Positions 51,901-64,000 of a stretch of 64,000 nt of DNA are shown here, in pieces. The notes below the pieces were generated by a model. That model did not search any database and was not told the origin of the DNA. It saw nothing but the letters and a program-made list of their open reading frames with translations. The position numbers and the translations under genes are program-made. How positions within the stretch are numbered: position 1 is the first letter of the stretch; each line of letters begins with the position of its first letter. Source of the stretch: Rhea pennata (Eukaryota > Chordata > Aves > Rheiformes > Rheidae); the NCBI RefSeq assembly GCF_028389875.1, contig NC_084671.1:28825083-28889082 (forward strand). Reading direction: 5' to 3'.

Positions 51901-54834
51901 TACAGATGTCCGAGGTACAGTGCAGGTAGCCCTCAAATACCTGAGCAGAGTGGTACAGCATGGCTGCTTGTGAGATGTGCTCGCTCCCCGAGGAAGGGTG
52001 GTTGCTAGTCTGAGATAGACAAGCCTGGCGCTGTTATCCAAGTCCTGGGGCTAGCTCAGCCTGCACTAACTCTGGCTTTTCCACACTGTTTTTCCATTAA
52101 CAGACTGAACACGGATGCAGTGGGCCTGGAGAGACGTTCAAGTCTCCTTTGCCAGACAAACTACTGTCTGGGAGGTTTTTATGGTTCTCTGGGATAGTAG
52201 ATGGGTTTTGGAAGCACATCCAGCTTGCTTTTTGTTGCTGCCACCAGGTGGCAACAGTGTATTGCAGCCCCATCCTGCTCGCAAGAAAGCAGCAAATAGA
52301 AGCTCTCCTTCTCTGCCAAAATGTGGTTACTCTGTTGCTGTTATTTAAAATATTTTCTTTTCTGTTCGAGTCACTGGGTCTGCCTCCCTCAGCCCTTCAT
52401 GCTAAGGTGTGGAGCAGCGATCAAACCGGCAACTGAGTACCCTGCGCTATTCCGCTTCATAGCGCCCAAGTCTCTTCCTGCTCGCACAGGAGAACGGCGT
52501 GGCTGCGTGGGGAGCAGGGGAAGGCAGCGGTCAGTGGTTAGATCACTAGTCTGTGTCTCTGAGGTTTCTTGCTCTACCCAATTTGCTGTGTGGCCCAGGC
52601 CAAGTCTGGCTCAGTTTCCTGTGTCTATGCTGGGGACAATAATAGCAGAGAGTGAAGGGTGTTTCACCGCAGATGACAGTGACAGTGCACACAGATGGAA
52701 ACAGCTGCTAAGTGACAGGATTGCATGGTTAGATTGGGCTGGTTATCTTGGCTCATTCTGTACTGCTCTGTCTTCTCTCTGTAGATAAAGCTCTGCTGTT
52801 GGTATCTCTGATCTGTAAAAGGGCAGCAGGTTTGGCTGTTGCCTTCCCTGCTTGTGACTTGGTGAGTTCCTTGAACTGATGCCTATCTTCTACTTTCTTT
52901 CAGCCTGCAACAAGCTCTGTCTGAAGCTCCATGAGCAACTAGTGTCTTTAGCCTTCTCAAAGATGAAGATATTTCATTGATAGGACATGCAGGGGAGCAT
53001 GTAATTTGAAGTGATGTGACCCCGGTTTCATTGACTATAGTGCAAGGGAGAACCTCACTGCAAGCAACAGCTGGGCTCCAGCTCTCTGTACTCTTGTTCA
53101 AAGGGATGTTTTTGTGGGGAAGGAAAAAGGAGGGGACATAGCTAGCATGAGCAATGTAAGCTGTGGCATGGCCTTATCCCCTCAGCCTTATGCTAGGCAT
53201 ATGGAACATCACTTGCAGCAGCAGCTTAGGTACCGTGAGCCTGGAGAGCCCCCAATGCCACTAGTATTTTCCAGTCATATACACACATGTGGAACACAGC
53301 AGTTAGCCTTGAAGGGAGTACTAGCTGTTAGTAGGCTTCCTGAAGGTAGAGTTACTTAGCAGGATAGCATGGGTTAAAACCTTACTATAAAAAGTACAAC
53401 AGAATAACTCTCTGAATGCTGCAGTGTTCAGGCAGAGCAGCTATTTCTAGCTCCATTAGCATGCTGAGAAGCTGAAGTTGTTTTTTGCATTGTACTTCTG
53501 GAAATTAGTGATGCGGAAAAGTACTATCATTGCATTACTCAGTTAAGCAGTAAAACCACAGAAGAGCATGAAAGTTTCTTGCCAGGAAGATAAAACCTTT
53601 TGAGCTTCTCATCCTCCCAGTGTATGTTCTTGTTTCCAGACCAAAGTGAAGCTTTCAAGCTTTAGGAAAGACTGTCCTTGCACAAAGGCAAGCAAGAGTT
53701 GGACTTCACCAGCAGTTTTCTTCCTCACCATCATTTATGGTTTGTATCTGAACTTGGCCCCTGAGTTTCTGTATAGTAGATGCTGGTCAAGCTCATGGTG
53801 AAAACAATCTGCCTAAACATGCAGACTGAGTAGACAATTTAAAATGGGGATGTTCACCCCTCATCATCTTTTTCTTTGATGAAGGTATTTAACAGCAACA
53901 GTAAGTGTCCTACCTGAATTCAGCAAAAGACTGTAGTAGCAGATTGAAATTCAGGGCTTTTAAATCTGAAGCTTGCTTTTTGCTCCTTTCTTTGATGTGA
54001 GGCCTCAGGGCTGATTATGCCTGTTGATGGCTGGGGTGCACCTGCCCAAACCAAGACTAAAGTGACTGCTTTGTTTTGGCAGAAATGGGTTGTTCCAGGC
54101 CTTAAGCATTGCTCCTTGTAGGAGATGAAAGGAGGAATTCAAAGAGGAACCTGTGCCCTTAGAAGATAGGTGAAACTAAGCTACTACTAAAGAAACGCAC
54201 TTGCTCCTAGGATAGCCCTTCTTGAAATCTCTGCTCACAGGGTGATTGCAGCAGGCCGTTAAAGCTGAAATGCTCTCATTCCTGCTTGCAGACTGTATCA
54301 CTGCAAATCTTGCAATACTGACCGCCTGAAGTTTTCTGTCCCTGCTGATGTCATGAATCTGAAGGCTATCTTGACTGTGCAGCGAAGAAAAGGCTCTTTA
54401 TCACAAATGTGCTGGCAAAGTGGATAGCTGGTGTAACACCTGCAGCTGTGGAGCTAAGGCTCTTTCGCTGGGCATCTGCTGTCAGTGCCTGAGTCCTGAC
54501 TACTCACACTAACTAATCCTTTAATTAAACTAGAGTCCTTCCAAGCCAAGAGCGTGGAGTAGTTGCTCCTCCAAACCATGCTTCTCTTCCTGTATAGTGG
54601 TAGAAGCCAGTCTAAGCTCATGAAGCAGAATCCCAGGCTCTTGCAGACTTCTGTTCTCTGCTGAGGCAGGACTGGACATGGCTAATGTCATTTTGGAGAC
54701 TTTGTCTTTCCAGCTAGTCTCCTTTGACTGCTCTGGAAGTGGTATGGAGCTGGGTGGGTTATTCTAGAATGGATGCCTGCTTAAATAGGCTTCTGAGTGA
54801 ATGATGGGAGTGAATGACAAAGTTGAGATATATT
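48961..54834. other. Gene-free region beyond the STK25 promoter
   Basis: About 5.9 kb with no recognisable exon on either strand. In human the next gene here is BOK, but none of its BH-domain blocks is seen. The start (49000-49020) has a TTTTA simple repeat. The MIR-like SINE at 52523-52650 is the only named element. Confidence 0.6.
52523..52650 (+). mobile_element. MIR-like ancient SINE
   Basis: Follows the MIR consensus in order: GTCAGTGGTTAGATCACTAG (tRNA-like head, A-box side), then TTTGCTGTGTGGCCCAGGCC and TGGCTCAGTTTCC (conserved core), then GGGGACAATAATAGC. The match to the core CTGTGTGACCTTGGGCAAG and CTCAGTTTCC is clear, with some small deletions. The copy is in the + orientation. 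Confidence 0.75.
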
Positions 54835-54982
54835 AGATAGAATCATAGAATTGGTAAAGTTGGAAGGGACCTCTGGAGATCATCTAGTCCAACCCTCAAG
54901 CAAGTGGCCCATACAGGGATCGAACCCGTGACCTTGGCATTACTAGCACCACACTCTAACCAACTGAGCTAAACCTAACCCC
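54835..54982 (-). mobile_element. tRNA-Ile-derived SINE with CR1 tail
   Basis: Read on the minus strand the element starts with a tRNA-Ile-like head (54982 down to 54905): TAGCTCAGTTGGTTAGAG (A box), GGTGCTAGTAATGCCAAGG and GGTTCGATCCCTGTATGGGC (B box). The CR1 3' end follows at once (TTGGACTAGATGATCTCCAG, AGGTCCCTTCCAA) and stops at a CTATGATTCTA terminal repeat. This is the architecture of the SINE called TguSINE1 in zebra finch, mobilised by CR1. The anticodon arm is altered, so it is not a working tRNA gene. No clear target-site duplication was found. Confidence 0.85.
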
Positions 54983-57900
54983 AAATTCATAGATGAAAAG
55001 CCTCTTCTTTTTGGAAGCAAAGCAGCTTTGAATATGTTTTGCCTGTCTGCACAGGCCAGTCTGCTGCCTTTCTCACCCATGTCCAAACCAGGAACAGAGT
55101 GCTCAGCAATAATTCTCCTAAAACCATAATATATTTGTATCTGCTTAAGTTGTCTTCACAAAGATGCCCACAGTCAAACTGACATCCTAACTCTTCTGAG
55201 ATGCTTTTGACTGCTTCTGAGTTCAAGCTTTCCTCTCCGAAGCTTCCACTAAGTCTTTCTGAAATTTTTACTATCAAAGCTGACTTGCCTTGAGAACAGC
55301 TCCAATGCCTAAGAGCCAATTGGAGACTCCCTGGAGAGGAAAATCCTTCTCATTTGTGTGTTGAGAGCCACAGTTTCTCCAGTGGAATAACTCATTCTAG
55401 TGCTTATCCCAATGTCCAAGTTCAACATGCAGGGTGTTGTGGAGAATAACCTTTCCCTCCTCAAGGGACTTGATAGCTGTTCCTCCTCTTGCCAACAGTG
55501 AATCTTTTTTCTTGGCATGTTTTTCGTGCCACCAAACTAAAATGTAACACTGAATAAAACCTATCCCTAGGACATATATACTCCTGAGAACAGAACTCCT
55601 ATGCTGTATCTCCAAGATCCCTTGTAAAGGGGAAAACTAACAACCTATGTTTTATTAAGCAGTCTCCTGTCTGCTCAGTGCATCTTGCTGTTTAAAAATA
55701 TGCTTGGAAATATGTGAGTGAACTGACTGAGAACATAGTTGCTTGAATTAGGATTTTGAAAAGATTTTGCTGTCCTCTTGGAAAACAAGAATGTGCAAAA
55801 TTACCTGCTCATTTATGTCTCTTTCTTAAGAGAGGCTTAATGCTAGCATCAAACTTCTGTTTTTCGGTAAATACTTCCTTGGCCTCTGCTAACTGGACCA
55901 AAGCTATCATTAACTGCTCTGTTTTATCACATGAATTTCTGCAAGGTTGAGGGATAACTTGTTTAAATTATGTGAGACTTAATCAGTCTCTCAAACTGCA
56001 GTGGCCTGTTCTGCTGGCTTCCTCTAGAACTGGAGTTCTCCTTAAATCCCAAAGACTGTATTTCTCCTGGCAAAATGTTTGTATATATGTTAGCGCCAGC
56101 AACAAATTTTGTACTGTACTGGTTTCTCTCAAGAGAATGTGGGCTATGGTTGCCAGGAAATGAGAAATCAGATCTTGAATGTAAATACATTTTGGAAGAA
56201 GCAAAAGAAACAGGGCATAGGCCTTGTGCAGGCTTGTGTGAAGTTGATTTTGCCCTGCTATCTCAATAGCATCATTATCTAACTTTTCTCTTAAATCAAG
56301 AAGCCGTCTCTGTTAAATGACTCATTTCATACACTCACTATACTCTGCAACTTCTGTTGAAGGGATACCTCTGTCCCTTAAACTACAAATGCTCAGTGGG
56401 AAGCCTACAACACTATGTTGTCAGTCTGTCTTGCTTATGGAGGCCCACCGGAGGAAATGTGCTTAACTGCTCCAGATGTCTTGGTTGCGGTGGTAAGTCA
56501 TGGCAGCTGGTAGCACTCACAGCCTGGGAGGGTTTCTCATGTTGCTTGCTCCTCTGATGCAGCTGCTATTAAATGTGTGATACGATCAGGTATGTGGTTT
56601 TTCTTCCCCCCCCTCCCCTCCCATCTTTACCATATGGACTAATGTTAAGCAACACTGACTCGCTCTGTTAGAACAGTAAATCATTCACTCAAAATCGTTG
56701 TGGCATCTTGCATGTGAAACTCTGTGCACTTCAGCTGAGACTAGTCACTTGCATGAGGCAGATACCTGTCTTCCGCGGAACTGTAACTTTACGTATTTCT
56801 GCTTCATTTACTGAAAACGTTTCCCCTAGTTCTAGTTTCACTTATCAGCCTCCTACTTGCTGCGGAGTGACTTCAAATTTAAGCTGACTTGAACGTTGCT
56901 GGTGTCTGCCCCACACGAGCTATGGGACTCTGTACTCTTATTGCCAGTTCACTTGTACTTTCCCTACCTGAAATTTCTGGAATTTAGACAGTAAACTTTT
57001 AGTGCAAGTTTCTGTATTCAGAAGAACTTCAGTTAGACTGTTAGCATAACTAAGTAAATCTTTTAAGTCCTTTCTCTGCTCTAAAACAAAAGTATTAAAG
57101 TTGTGAACATCTGTTGAAATTCTAAAGTGATGTAAAGCACAATGCAATGATATGTGAGTGTTAGGGTAGGTGTCTTGGCAAAATACAAGGAACCAGCATT
57201 GCTTGTGCTGAGGTTGTCCTTCAGGTTTTCTTGTGAAGAGGGACTCTCCTTGTCCTATATGTATTAGATTTATTTTTCCTTTCTTTTCTTGTTTTTTACC
57301 TCCTCTCTGTCTCCTCCTAATCAAATTACAAATTGAACTAGCTTAAGAAAGTTTTAAAAAGAAGCTTTAAGAAAAACTTCTCTGAACTTCATCCTCAGAA
57401 AAGGCTTTTGCTCTTAAAAAGCTGCTTATTCATTTTAACAGTTGACACGCTTCAGTAGCTAGAGAGAATACTTGTGCTGAATGAAACTTGTTCTATTTTT
57501 TTTTTTTTTTTGTAACAGGTGTTTTTCTGTATTCTAAAAAAATTTCTTCAACTTCATTTCTGGTAGTTTTGTTTAACACAAAAAGACATTGTTTTTATTT
57601 ATCTTCAACTGCATCTGGATCAATGTTTGAACGTGGTGCACTAGCAACATGAGAGTACAAATAACCTACGTGGTTGAAAATGACATTTTTAACATCCTGA
57701 ACACATACTCAGATTTTTAATTTGTGTAAGCTGTAGAATTACTTAAATGCACTATTATTCGTTTATAGCCAGGATAGAAAATGTAGCATTGAGCTGTGCT
57801 CAGCTGCAAATAAACATTTTTTAAAGCCTGCCCGTCACTGAGACTCACCCTCTCTTCGAAACAAATAGAAACCAGATTAAAATCAGTGACCTCAAACAAA

Positions 57901-59607
57901 GTTTCCTGCTTGCTGATTTTCAAATATGATTAAAATTGACTTGAATCACTTTGACTTAAATGGCTGCACTCTGATCATCGTTGGCAATGGCTTTTAACAT
58001 CTGGCTAGATGGTTGTTGTCATGCCAACAGCATGCCAGAATCAGATAACTGCAGGAGGCCAGCAAGCTGAGGAAAGAGCAGAGCACTAAGAGCTTCCTGG
58101 CTCTTGTTGAAGGGAAGGTGCAAGACCTACAGCTGGTCTTCCCCGAAAGCCTGAAAAGGAAATTCAGTGGGGCTGCAGGGCCCAGAAGAGGGTGAAGGAG
58201 ATGGTGGATATCTTCAGAAATACGCTAAAGCTTTCCTTCTTCCCTGAGTGGAAATGGCGTATACAAAACTTCATCCCAAACACTGAGAGTAGCTGCTGCT
58301 CTCAGCTGCTTTTCAAAGTCAGGGAAACACTCTAGTCCAAAGGGTTGCAACTCTGAGGAGTAAGGAAGATGATTGAATTCAAAGTCAAGGAGCCAAGAAA
58401 TATAACTTAACCTTGCTTTGCACACTTATTTGATCAAGCTCATGTTTCTGCCCAGAAGGAAGAAATTGCTTTTGTCCTGGCTATTGTATGTGCCTGGTTC
58501 AGGTATTTCAGTGTCAGGTAACAAAAAATTGCTTTTTTTTTTTCCTTTTAATTACAATGTCCTTCATCATAATTCCTGAAAATTGTCATCTTAAAGGTGC
58601 TGGGAAGCATGCTGAGCAATTGCAGCTCTTGTGAAAGGATTTGTTGATGACCTTCTGTCAGCATTTTTTTGCCTTGTGCAGTGGACTAGGAAGATCCAAA
58701 TCACTACAGTTATGTTTCTATAGGCAGAAACAAAACTTGGGCTATGCTTTCATGAACCTTTATCTTGATAGTAGCAAAGCTGAAATGGTTCCCTTCTGCA
58801 TGTAGGTACTATGGTTATACTAACACAACTACTGCTACAGCTATATTGTAGATGGAAGATTTATCTCATCCAGATGAAAAATAACGAGTTAGTTCCCTGA
58901 ACCAGTTCTCCCTGCCAACACATACAAAATTGTAGCAGTGCAACTAGGAGGACCATCTGGAGGTGGGAATGAGCATCTGGAGGTGAAGGTTGCTTTAACT
59001 GACCCGACTACTTCAAGAAACATGGTTTTGCTGTCCCTCTGAGTAAGAGGGTGGCATCTTGCTAGCAAAAAGCAGTCTTGAAGACAACATTTGGCTACAT
59101 GGAGTCCCACAAAATCTGCGTGCGTCTGATTCATAGAAATGCTTTTCTGGTGTTCAGGATGAACTGTGAGTCTTAATAGCGACATGGCATCATCAGCCAC
59201 ATATGATGTAATCATGTGCTTGGATTCTGATCTGCGCGGAGCAGAGAGAGCACCTAGCCTCCTTATGCGAAAACTTGAAAAGGCAGCTTTTTTAAAAGCA
59301 TAGGTACTGCCGTGCCCAGCACTAGATACTACGCCTGAAGAACCTAAGCCCTTTGGAAAATCATTAAGCCCTACTTAATTAAAAGTAGGGTTACACCTGG
59401 ATATGTAAAGTTTGAGTCTTAAGTTATTTGGGGCATGTTTAGGACCTGAAGAGGTGTCCAGGGCAAGACTCCTGCCTTGTGGTTGTCAGATCCACCAATT
59501 CATTTGTATGGGACATGACTCTGTTCTAATGAGTGGATCGAAGCAGTAGCTAAATGTGGCAGAGCTCATAAATGCTGCTAAGCATTTATGATTAATTAAT
59601 TAATTCA
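54983..59607. other. Gene-free AT-rich region
   Basis: No exon, RNA gene or named repeat recognised. A minus-strand open frame of 128 codons at 56938-57324 has no known domain, no splice sites and no conserved start, so it is not called. A small hairpin (CATAAATGC with its complement six bases later) lies just before the CR1 tail, at about 59568-59591. Confidence 0.6.
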
Positions 59608-59610
59608 ACA

Positions 59611-59826
59611 GCCTGAATATGAGGAGGAATTTCTTTACTGTGAGAGTCACAGAGCACTGGAACAGGTTGCCCAGAGAGGTTGTGGAGTCTCCTTCTCTGG
59701 AGATATTCAAGGCCCACCTGGATGCAACCCTGTCTAACATGCTCTAGGTGACCCTGCTTGAGCAGGGAGGCTGGACTAGATGATCTCCAGAGGTCCCTTC
59801 CAACCTTACCCATTCTGTGATTCTGT
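59611..59826 (+). mobile_element. CR1 LINE 3' end
   Basis: 5'-truncated CR1: CCTGAATATGAGGAGGAATT, then CTGGAACAGGTTGCCCAGAG, GTGGAGTCTCCTTCTCTGGA, and the 3' terminal GACTAGATGATCTCCAGAGG, CCTTCCAACC and an ATTCTGTG repeat. It is closer to the CR1 consensus than the copy at position 120, hence a younger insertion. Confidence 0.93.
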
Positions 59827-62800
59827 AAGCCAGGGCCGAAGTGCCTGCACCAGCTTGAGGCTCTTGAGATTTCAGGACTGTTACAAATAGAAGCACCTGT
59901 CTGTCTCCATCTGTCTGGTAGGTATGTACTTAAATCGGAGTGTGAACTGATTCCTGAATCTTGTAGGTGACCAAACACTAGAATAAGGCAAAGGTACATC
60001 ACCTGTTTCTGTGGCTTAGGGCCTGAAAAGGAAGAAGGCTCTTTGCTGTCTTGGGGATAGTGACTGCATAAGCTTTTCTGCCTTTTCTATTTTAGTGCTG
60101 CAGTATATAAATATTTTCTTTGTATTTTGAAAAGAAGCTATGGCTGTTGAACAGCTTAAAACTTATTTCTTCTGCGTGTCAGCCTTATTCCTGGCTTGTG
60201 AGATGATCTGTTCAGTAAAATGTGTAATTTTAAAGAAAGCTAGAGGATAGGATAATAACCAAAACAGCTATATCTCTTTGGTTACATTCCTAAGTTGATA
60301 AGGCAGGCTCATCAAAGTTCTGGATTTAGTTATGAGCTACTGTTTTATAAAACACACTTGCTGGCAGGGTGCCTGAGGAACAACAGTTAGTCATCTTTTT
60401 CTTGGGAATTGCTTCTAGAGTAAGATTCGGGAATACAGATGGAAATGTTCTACTATTGTACTCGTAGTGCTGCTCATTAATATTAAATTCCTGCTACAAT
60501 TTCCCCTTCAGAGTGTTTGCACGTCAGTTCTGGAGTTCATAGCATCTGCCTTTGTCAAAACACATGTAGTAACAAGGAGACTGTGTCTATAGACAGTGGT
60601 AGTGAACATGGCAGTTGGTTAAGAGAGGAAAATGTTGGGTGTTAGTGATAACCTGTGTCAGAAACTTGTATTCATAAACTTGTCTTAGGGAATAGATTGG
60701 TTACTAAACTTGATGCATTTAAATCATTAGATCTGTGTCCTCGTGAAGGAGTGCCATCTAAAGGTAAGTTCACTGTTGGCTCAGGCTCTTTGATTTGGCA
60801 TATGACACCTGACACCACAAAATCCTCTTCCAGGACAGGTGCTCCAAGGTGATCTCATCATACAAGTAATTTAAATAACTATTTCGATTTCAAACGGATT
60901 TGAATTGAGCACTTCAGGATTGAGAGGAGCGTTCAAAGAAACTCAGTGTTTTGCTTGGGTCCCGTTAAGCTGCTGCTTCCGTGTATTGTTTTCCTGTTGT
61001 CACGAGCTTAATCTTTCTGTTTAAGAATAAGTGTTTCTTCTAACCTCCTTGTTCCTCCCTGTATGGCTTTGCAACCTAAAGCCTGACATGCGTTTTTGAT
61101 GATAATTGGTAACTTCAGACATGCAGAATTGAACGATTGCTGCAAAAATTAAGCAGGAAGAGGCAGTGCGGGTAGACAGTGTGCTAAAACTGTCTTGGTA
61201 ATCAACGAGTGTTGGGATGATGCTGAAGAAAGTTTGGGGATGGTTAAATAGAGGGCTTTGGTCTGATTACAATGCCAGTGTTTTGCTTATCTTATCTCTA
61301 GATGGCTTTTGTAGCAAGCAGGGAGTAGTTGGGTTGTCCCAGATTGTCCAGCTATTAACTGTGCATCTCTTCTGGGTCTCTCTGTTTCTCTGAGTCCTTA
61401 TTCTGCATGGACCTATGTAATGTTTCTGCTGAAATTGTTGCATGTCGGTGTGAAACAGCTGGGATCAGCACTGGGAGGTGAAACAAAACAATATGTCGTT
61501 GTATCAGATAGAAATCAGCCTTTATGAACACAAGACTGGAAATGAACTCCCGAGTCACTCAAAGTTATTCTCGTGCTATTGCAAGGAACTCTGTCAGGCA
61601 GCCCCTTTATAAGCTTAGTATGCTTAAAATTAGCTAGCTATTTCACCTCTACTGTAACATTTTAAAGGCCCTTCCAGAGCTTTTAATTCTCTGATAGTTA
61701 AACTCTTTAATATCAAGTCTAAACGTGTTTGTGGACAGCTTATGCTGTTTCTTGCCTTCCCACTGATGCAGTTTCTCCATGGTTTGCTTCCTGTTGATGT
61801 ATTTATAAAACATATATAGTCATATCTCTGTGCTGCCTTGGCTTTACTAAATAAATGTGCCAAGTTCTTCTCATCATCTCATGTCAAATAGGCAGGAACT
61901 GTGGTGTAGATCCTGTTGTTCCAGCCAGAACATTGTCAGGAGAATAGTAGCTACACTGGCAGCAGTGTTTTGGGGCTATATAAGCTCTTTCTGCACTGTT
62001 TCCTGATACTGCCTTGCCACAAGGTTTTTTCCAGTGTGGATAAAGCCTCTAAATGCTGTAGCCTCAAAATGATGTAGCCTAAACAACCTACGAAAAAAAA
62101 AGAACTCATTATACTGCTAGCTCCTTGGACTGTAACACCCTGTTCTTCTGTGGTCAGCTAAACACTATGTACTGTGGTTTCATCTACTGCACTTTTGGTG
62201 GTATCTCTTAGCGCAAAGATAAATAATAGAAGTAGACTACCATGCCCTGTTTTTTGATACAGAGTCTGACTTGTTATGCATAGCCTTCAAGTTTTTAGTT
62301 TTTGTATATTTGACACATGCTGCATGGTAGAAGTTGAGGGGGGTGCCGGATGCCGTGACAGTCGGGTATGGAACGTGTGGGATGTGTTTGGCACCCAGGG
62401 AGAACTGGAAGGCACAGTGGCGCTAACACATTTTGACTGAATTCTGGCAAAAACTATCATTAGTTAAGCAATGCTGATATTTAAGCATGCATCTTTGTTT
62501 CTGGCTACTGTTTCAAACCATCAGCTGCCGCAGGAAGCTAAGCCATATTTTTAATGATTTTGCAGCTGTCAGAATTATGAAGGCAAAAGCATGACTTTCC
62601 AAGAGACCGTAGGCTACATTTGTGCAAAAAAGAGTAGATTAGGGATGGCTAAGTAGCACAGAATCTCTGGAGTCTTGATTTCAGCCTCCAAGGGATGGAT
62701 GTCTGTCTTAGTGACTATATTTAAGTCTGAGGAAGGCTAGTGGATAACAACAGATTTCTGAGAGAATTGTTGAGCAAATACTTCTGGTGCTGAAGATGCA

Positions 62801-64000
62801 CCATCAGCTCCATTGCCAACTTAACATGATTACGTCAAGCTGCTGAGACTTCTGCTGGCTACATGTGTGTCTAACCCTTCTCCTTTCCAAGAAGAAGCTA
62901 TCATAGAATGAGGATGTGCATCTGAAGGGAGACCATACTTTACTGAAGCCCCCTCCCCAAAAGAGAAAAGCACCCCTTGAGTAATCCAGTGAATCCAGTT
63001 CTTTTTATTCCTCAGTTTTGAGACCAGCAGTGATTGTGTTTGCTTTTTTTTTTTTGGTACTCAGCGCCTTGGAGAGGTGCACTTGCCTCAGTCTTTTCTC
63101 AAAGGTAACAAGGGATGGTGATGGTAACAGTTGCTTTTGACCTGCTTTTGTAAAGGCTGTATTTTGAACAAGCCATGTGCCCAGTTAGTTATCTACAATT
63201 CCTTGTTTTGGGGGAACAACTCATGGTTGGGGGTGGCGGAATCTTTTTTTCTGCAGGAAGCTTCTGTTTCTAAAACTTCTTTTGTTTCAAATCAGAACCA
63301 AAAAACCCAGCATTTCTTCTTCTTGATACAAACAGAAACAAAGCTTGGAGTTGTGGTGTTGATACGATAGTGCTGCAACAATAAGCTGATGTTGAAATTC
63401 ATTTCTAAATACATTGGAACTAATTGCAATTTTTTACTTAAACTTTATTTAAAATCTTTTTAAACACATTGAAATGAAATGGGCATGTTCCTGCAAAATA
63501 CTTTGGTTTGGACAAAATGTTTTCTATCATCAAACTGGCTTCAATTTTTCAACTGGACTACTCATAGTTTTGGGGAATCTAAGAGCTGCCATCAGCAGCA
63601 CATCTTGCTTTAGCCCTGCATTGTAGCTCTCTTTGTTAATCAACTCTGTCATTTAGGATTGAATTTTAGGGCTGGCCCACCACTGAAATGTCAAATCCAC
63701 CCATTCAAGTGCAGCAGTTCCCCGGTGTGGCTACAGCTACAGTACTGTACAGTACTGTAGCAGTGTGGCTACAGTGTGACTGGCCAACATCGGCTCTGCA
63801 AGAGCTGTCCAGAGCTTCCATCCTACTCAGAAGTTAACGCCTTCTCTTCTTATTTCAGTGCTGCGTTCAAAGCTTTCTCTTATGTTGAGTAACTCCTCTT
63901 ACCCTCACCCCAAAGGGAACACCTTGAACGAAGTCCTTGCAAAGACCCAACACAACTGCAGAGAGCCTCCTTAAGAAAGAAGAAAGGGGAGGAGAAAGCG
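59827..64000. other. Gene-free region to the window end
   Basis: About 4.2 kb of AT-rich sequence. The only structure I can name is a perfect 26-bp palindrome at 63736-63761. No exon with protein-like content and splice sites was found on either strand. Confidence 0.6.
63736..63761. repeat. Perfect 26-bp palindrome
   Basis: GCTACAGTACTGT followed directly by its exact reverse complement ACAGTACTGTAGC. It is built from the short unit CAGTACTGTA, and a further GGCTACAGTGTG copy follows at 63767. It may have grown from a simple repeat. Confidence 0.95.

Noticed and set aside
54905-54982. A tRNA-Ile gene on the minus strand
   Set aside because: The A and B boxes are good, but the acceptor stem is mismatched, the anticodon loop is altered, and the sequence runs straight into a CR1 tail. 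It is the head of a SINE.
56938-57324. 128-codon minus-strand open frame
   Set aside because: Single-exon, no known domain, no promoter or poly(A) context, in AT-rich intergenic DNA. It is within what chance can give over 15 kb, though conservation could be tested.
48961-64000. BOK exons, expected from human gene order
   Set aside because: I looked for the conserved BH-domain blocks and for the first coding exon on the + strand and found none. BOK, if kept in order, starts beyond the window.

Overview
The window is nuclear DNA of a bird. The evidence is spliced vertebrate genes with short avian-sized introns, several CR1 LINE copies ending in the ATTCTGTG-type 3' repeat, and a tRNA-Ile/CR1-tailed SINE (54835-54982). 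SINEs of that make-up are best known from passerines, so a passerine is possible, but the window does not prove it.

Two convergent genes fill the first three quarters. On the + strand, thirteen exons (7559-23258) encode the C-terminal 516 residues of FARP2, a Rac/Cdc42-family guanine-nucleotide exchange factor: the catalytic DH domain, the first PH domain, a linker, the second PH domain and the stop codon. The FERM half lies upstream of the window. On the - strand, eleven coding exons (47150 down to 30430) give a complete 426-residue STK25 (YSK1/SOK1), a GCKIII-type Ste20 kinase. All junctions are GT-AG, all phases add up, and the length equals that of the human protein. FARP2 next to and tail-to-tail with STK25 is the known arrangement at human 2q37.3.

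Layout: 1-7558, presumed FARP2 intron with two CR1 copies; 7559-23258, FARP2 exons; 23259-30429, FARP2 3' UTR, tail-to-tail spacer and STK25 3' UTR; 30430-47177, STK25 coding exons and introns; about 47600-48960, a very GC-rich block with a degenerate minisatellite and the CpG-island promoter of STK25; 48960-64000, gene-free DNA with a MIR-like SINE, a tRNA-derived SINE and a CR1 tail. BOK follows STK25 in human, but no BOK exon is visible here.

The most interesting signals are: (1) a second copy of the FARP2 exon that carries the HVCWYRN motif of the PH1-PH2 linker. It lies about 1 kb downstream of the standard exon, has the same phase at both ends, and looks like a mutually exclusive alternative. 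(2) An open, phase-compatible cassette between those two exons. (3) A 21-nt in-frame microexon candidate inside the FARP2 PH1 domain, with a strong donor and a TGC next to the acceptor. (4) Four ZNF143/STAF-like motifs in the STK25 CpG island, spaced 62-67 bp and alternating in strand. (5) A perfect 22-bp inverted repeat with a 3-nt loop in the last STK25 intron that places AATAAA on both strands.
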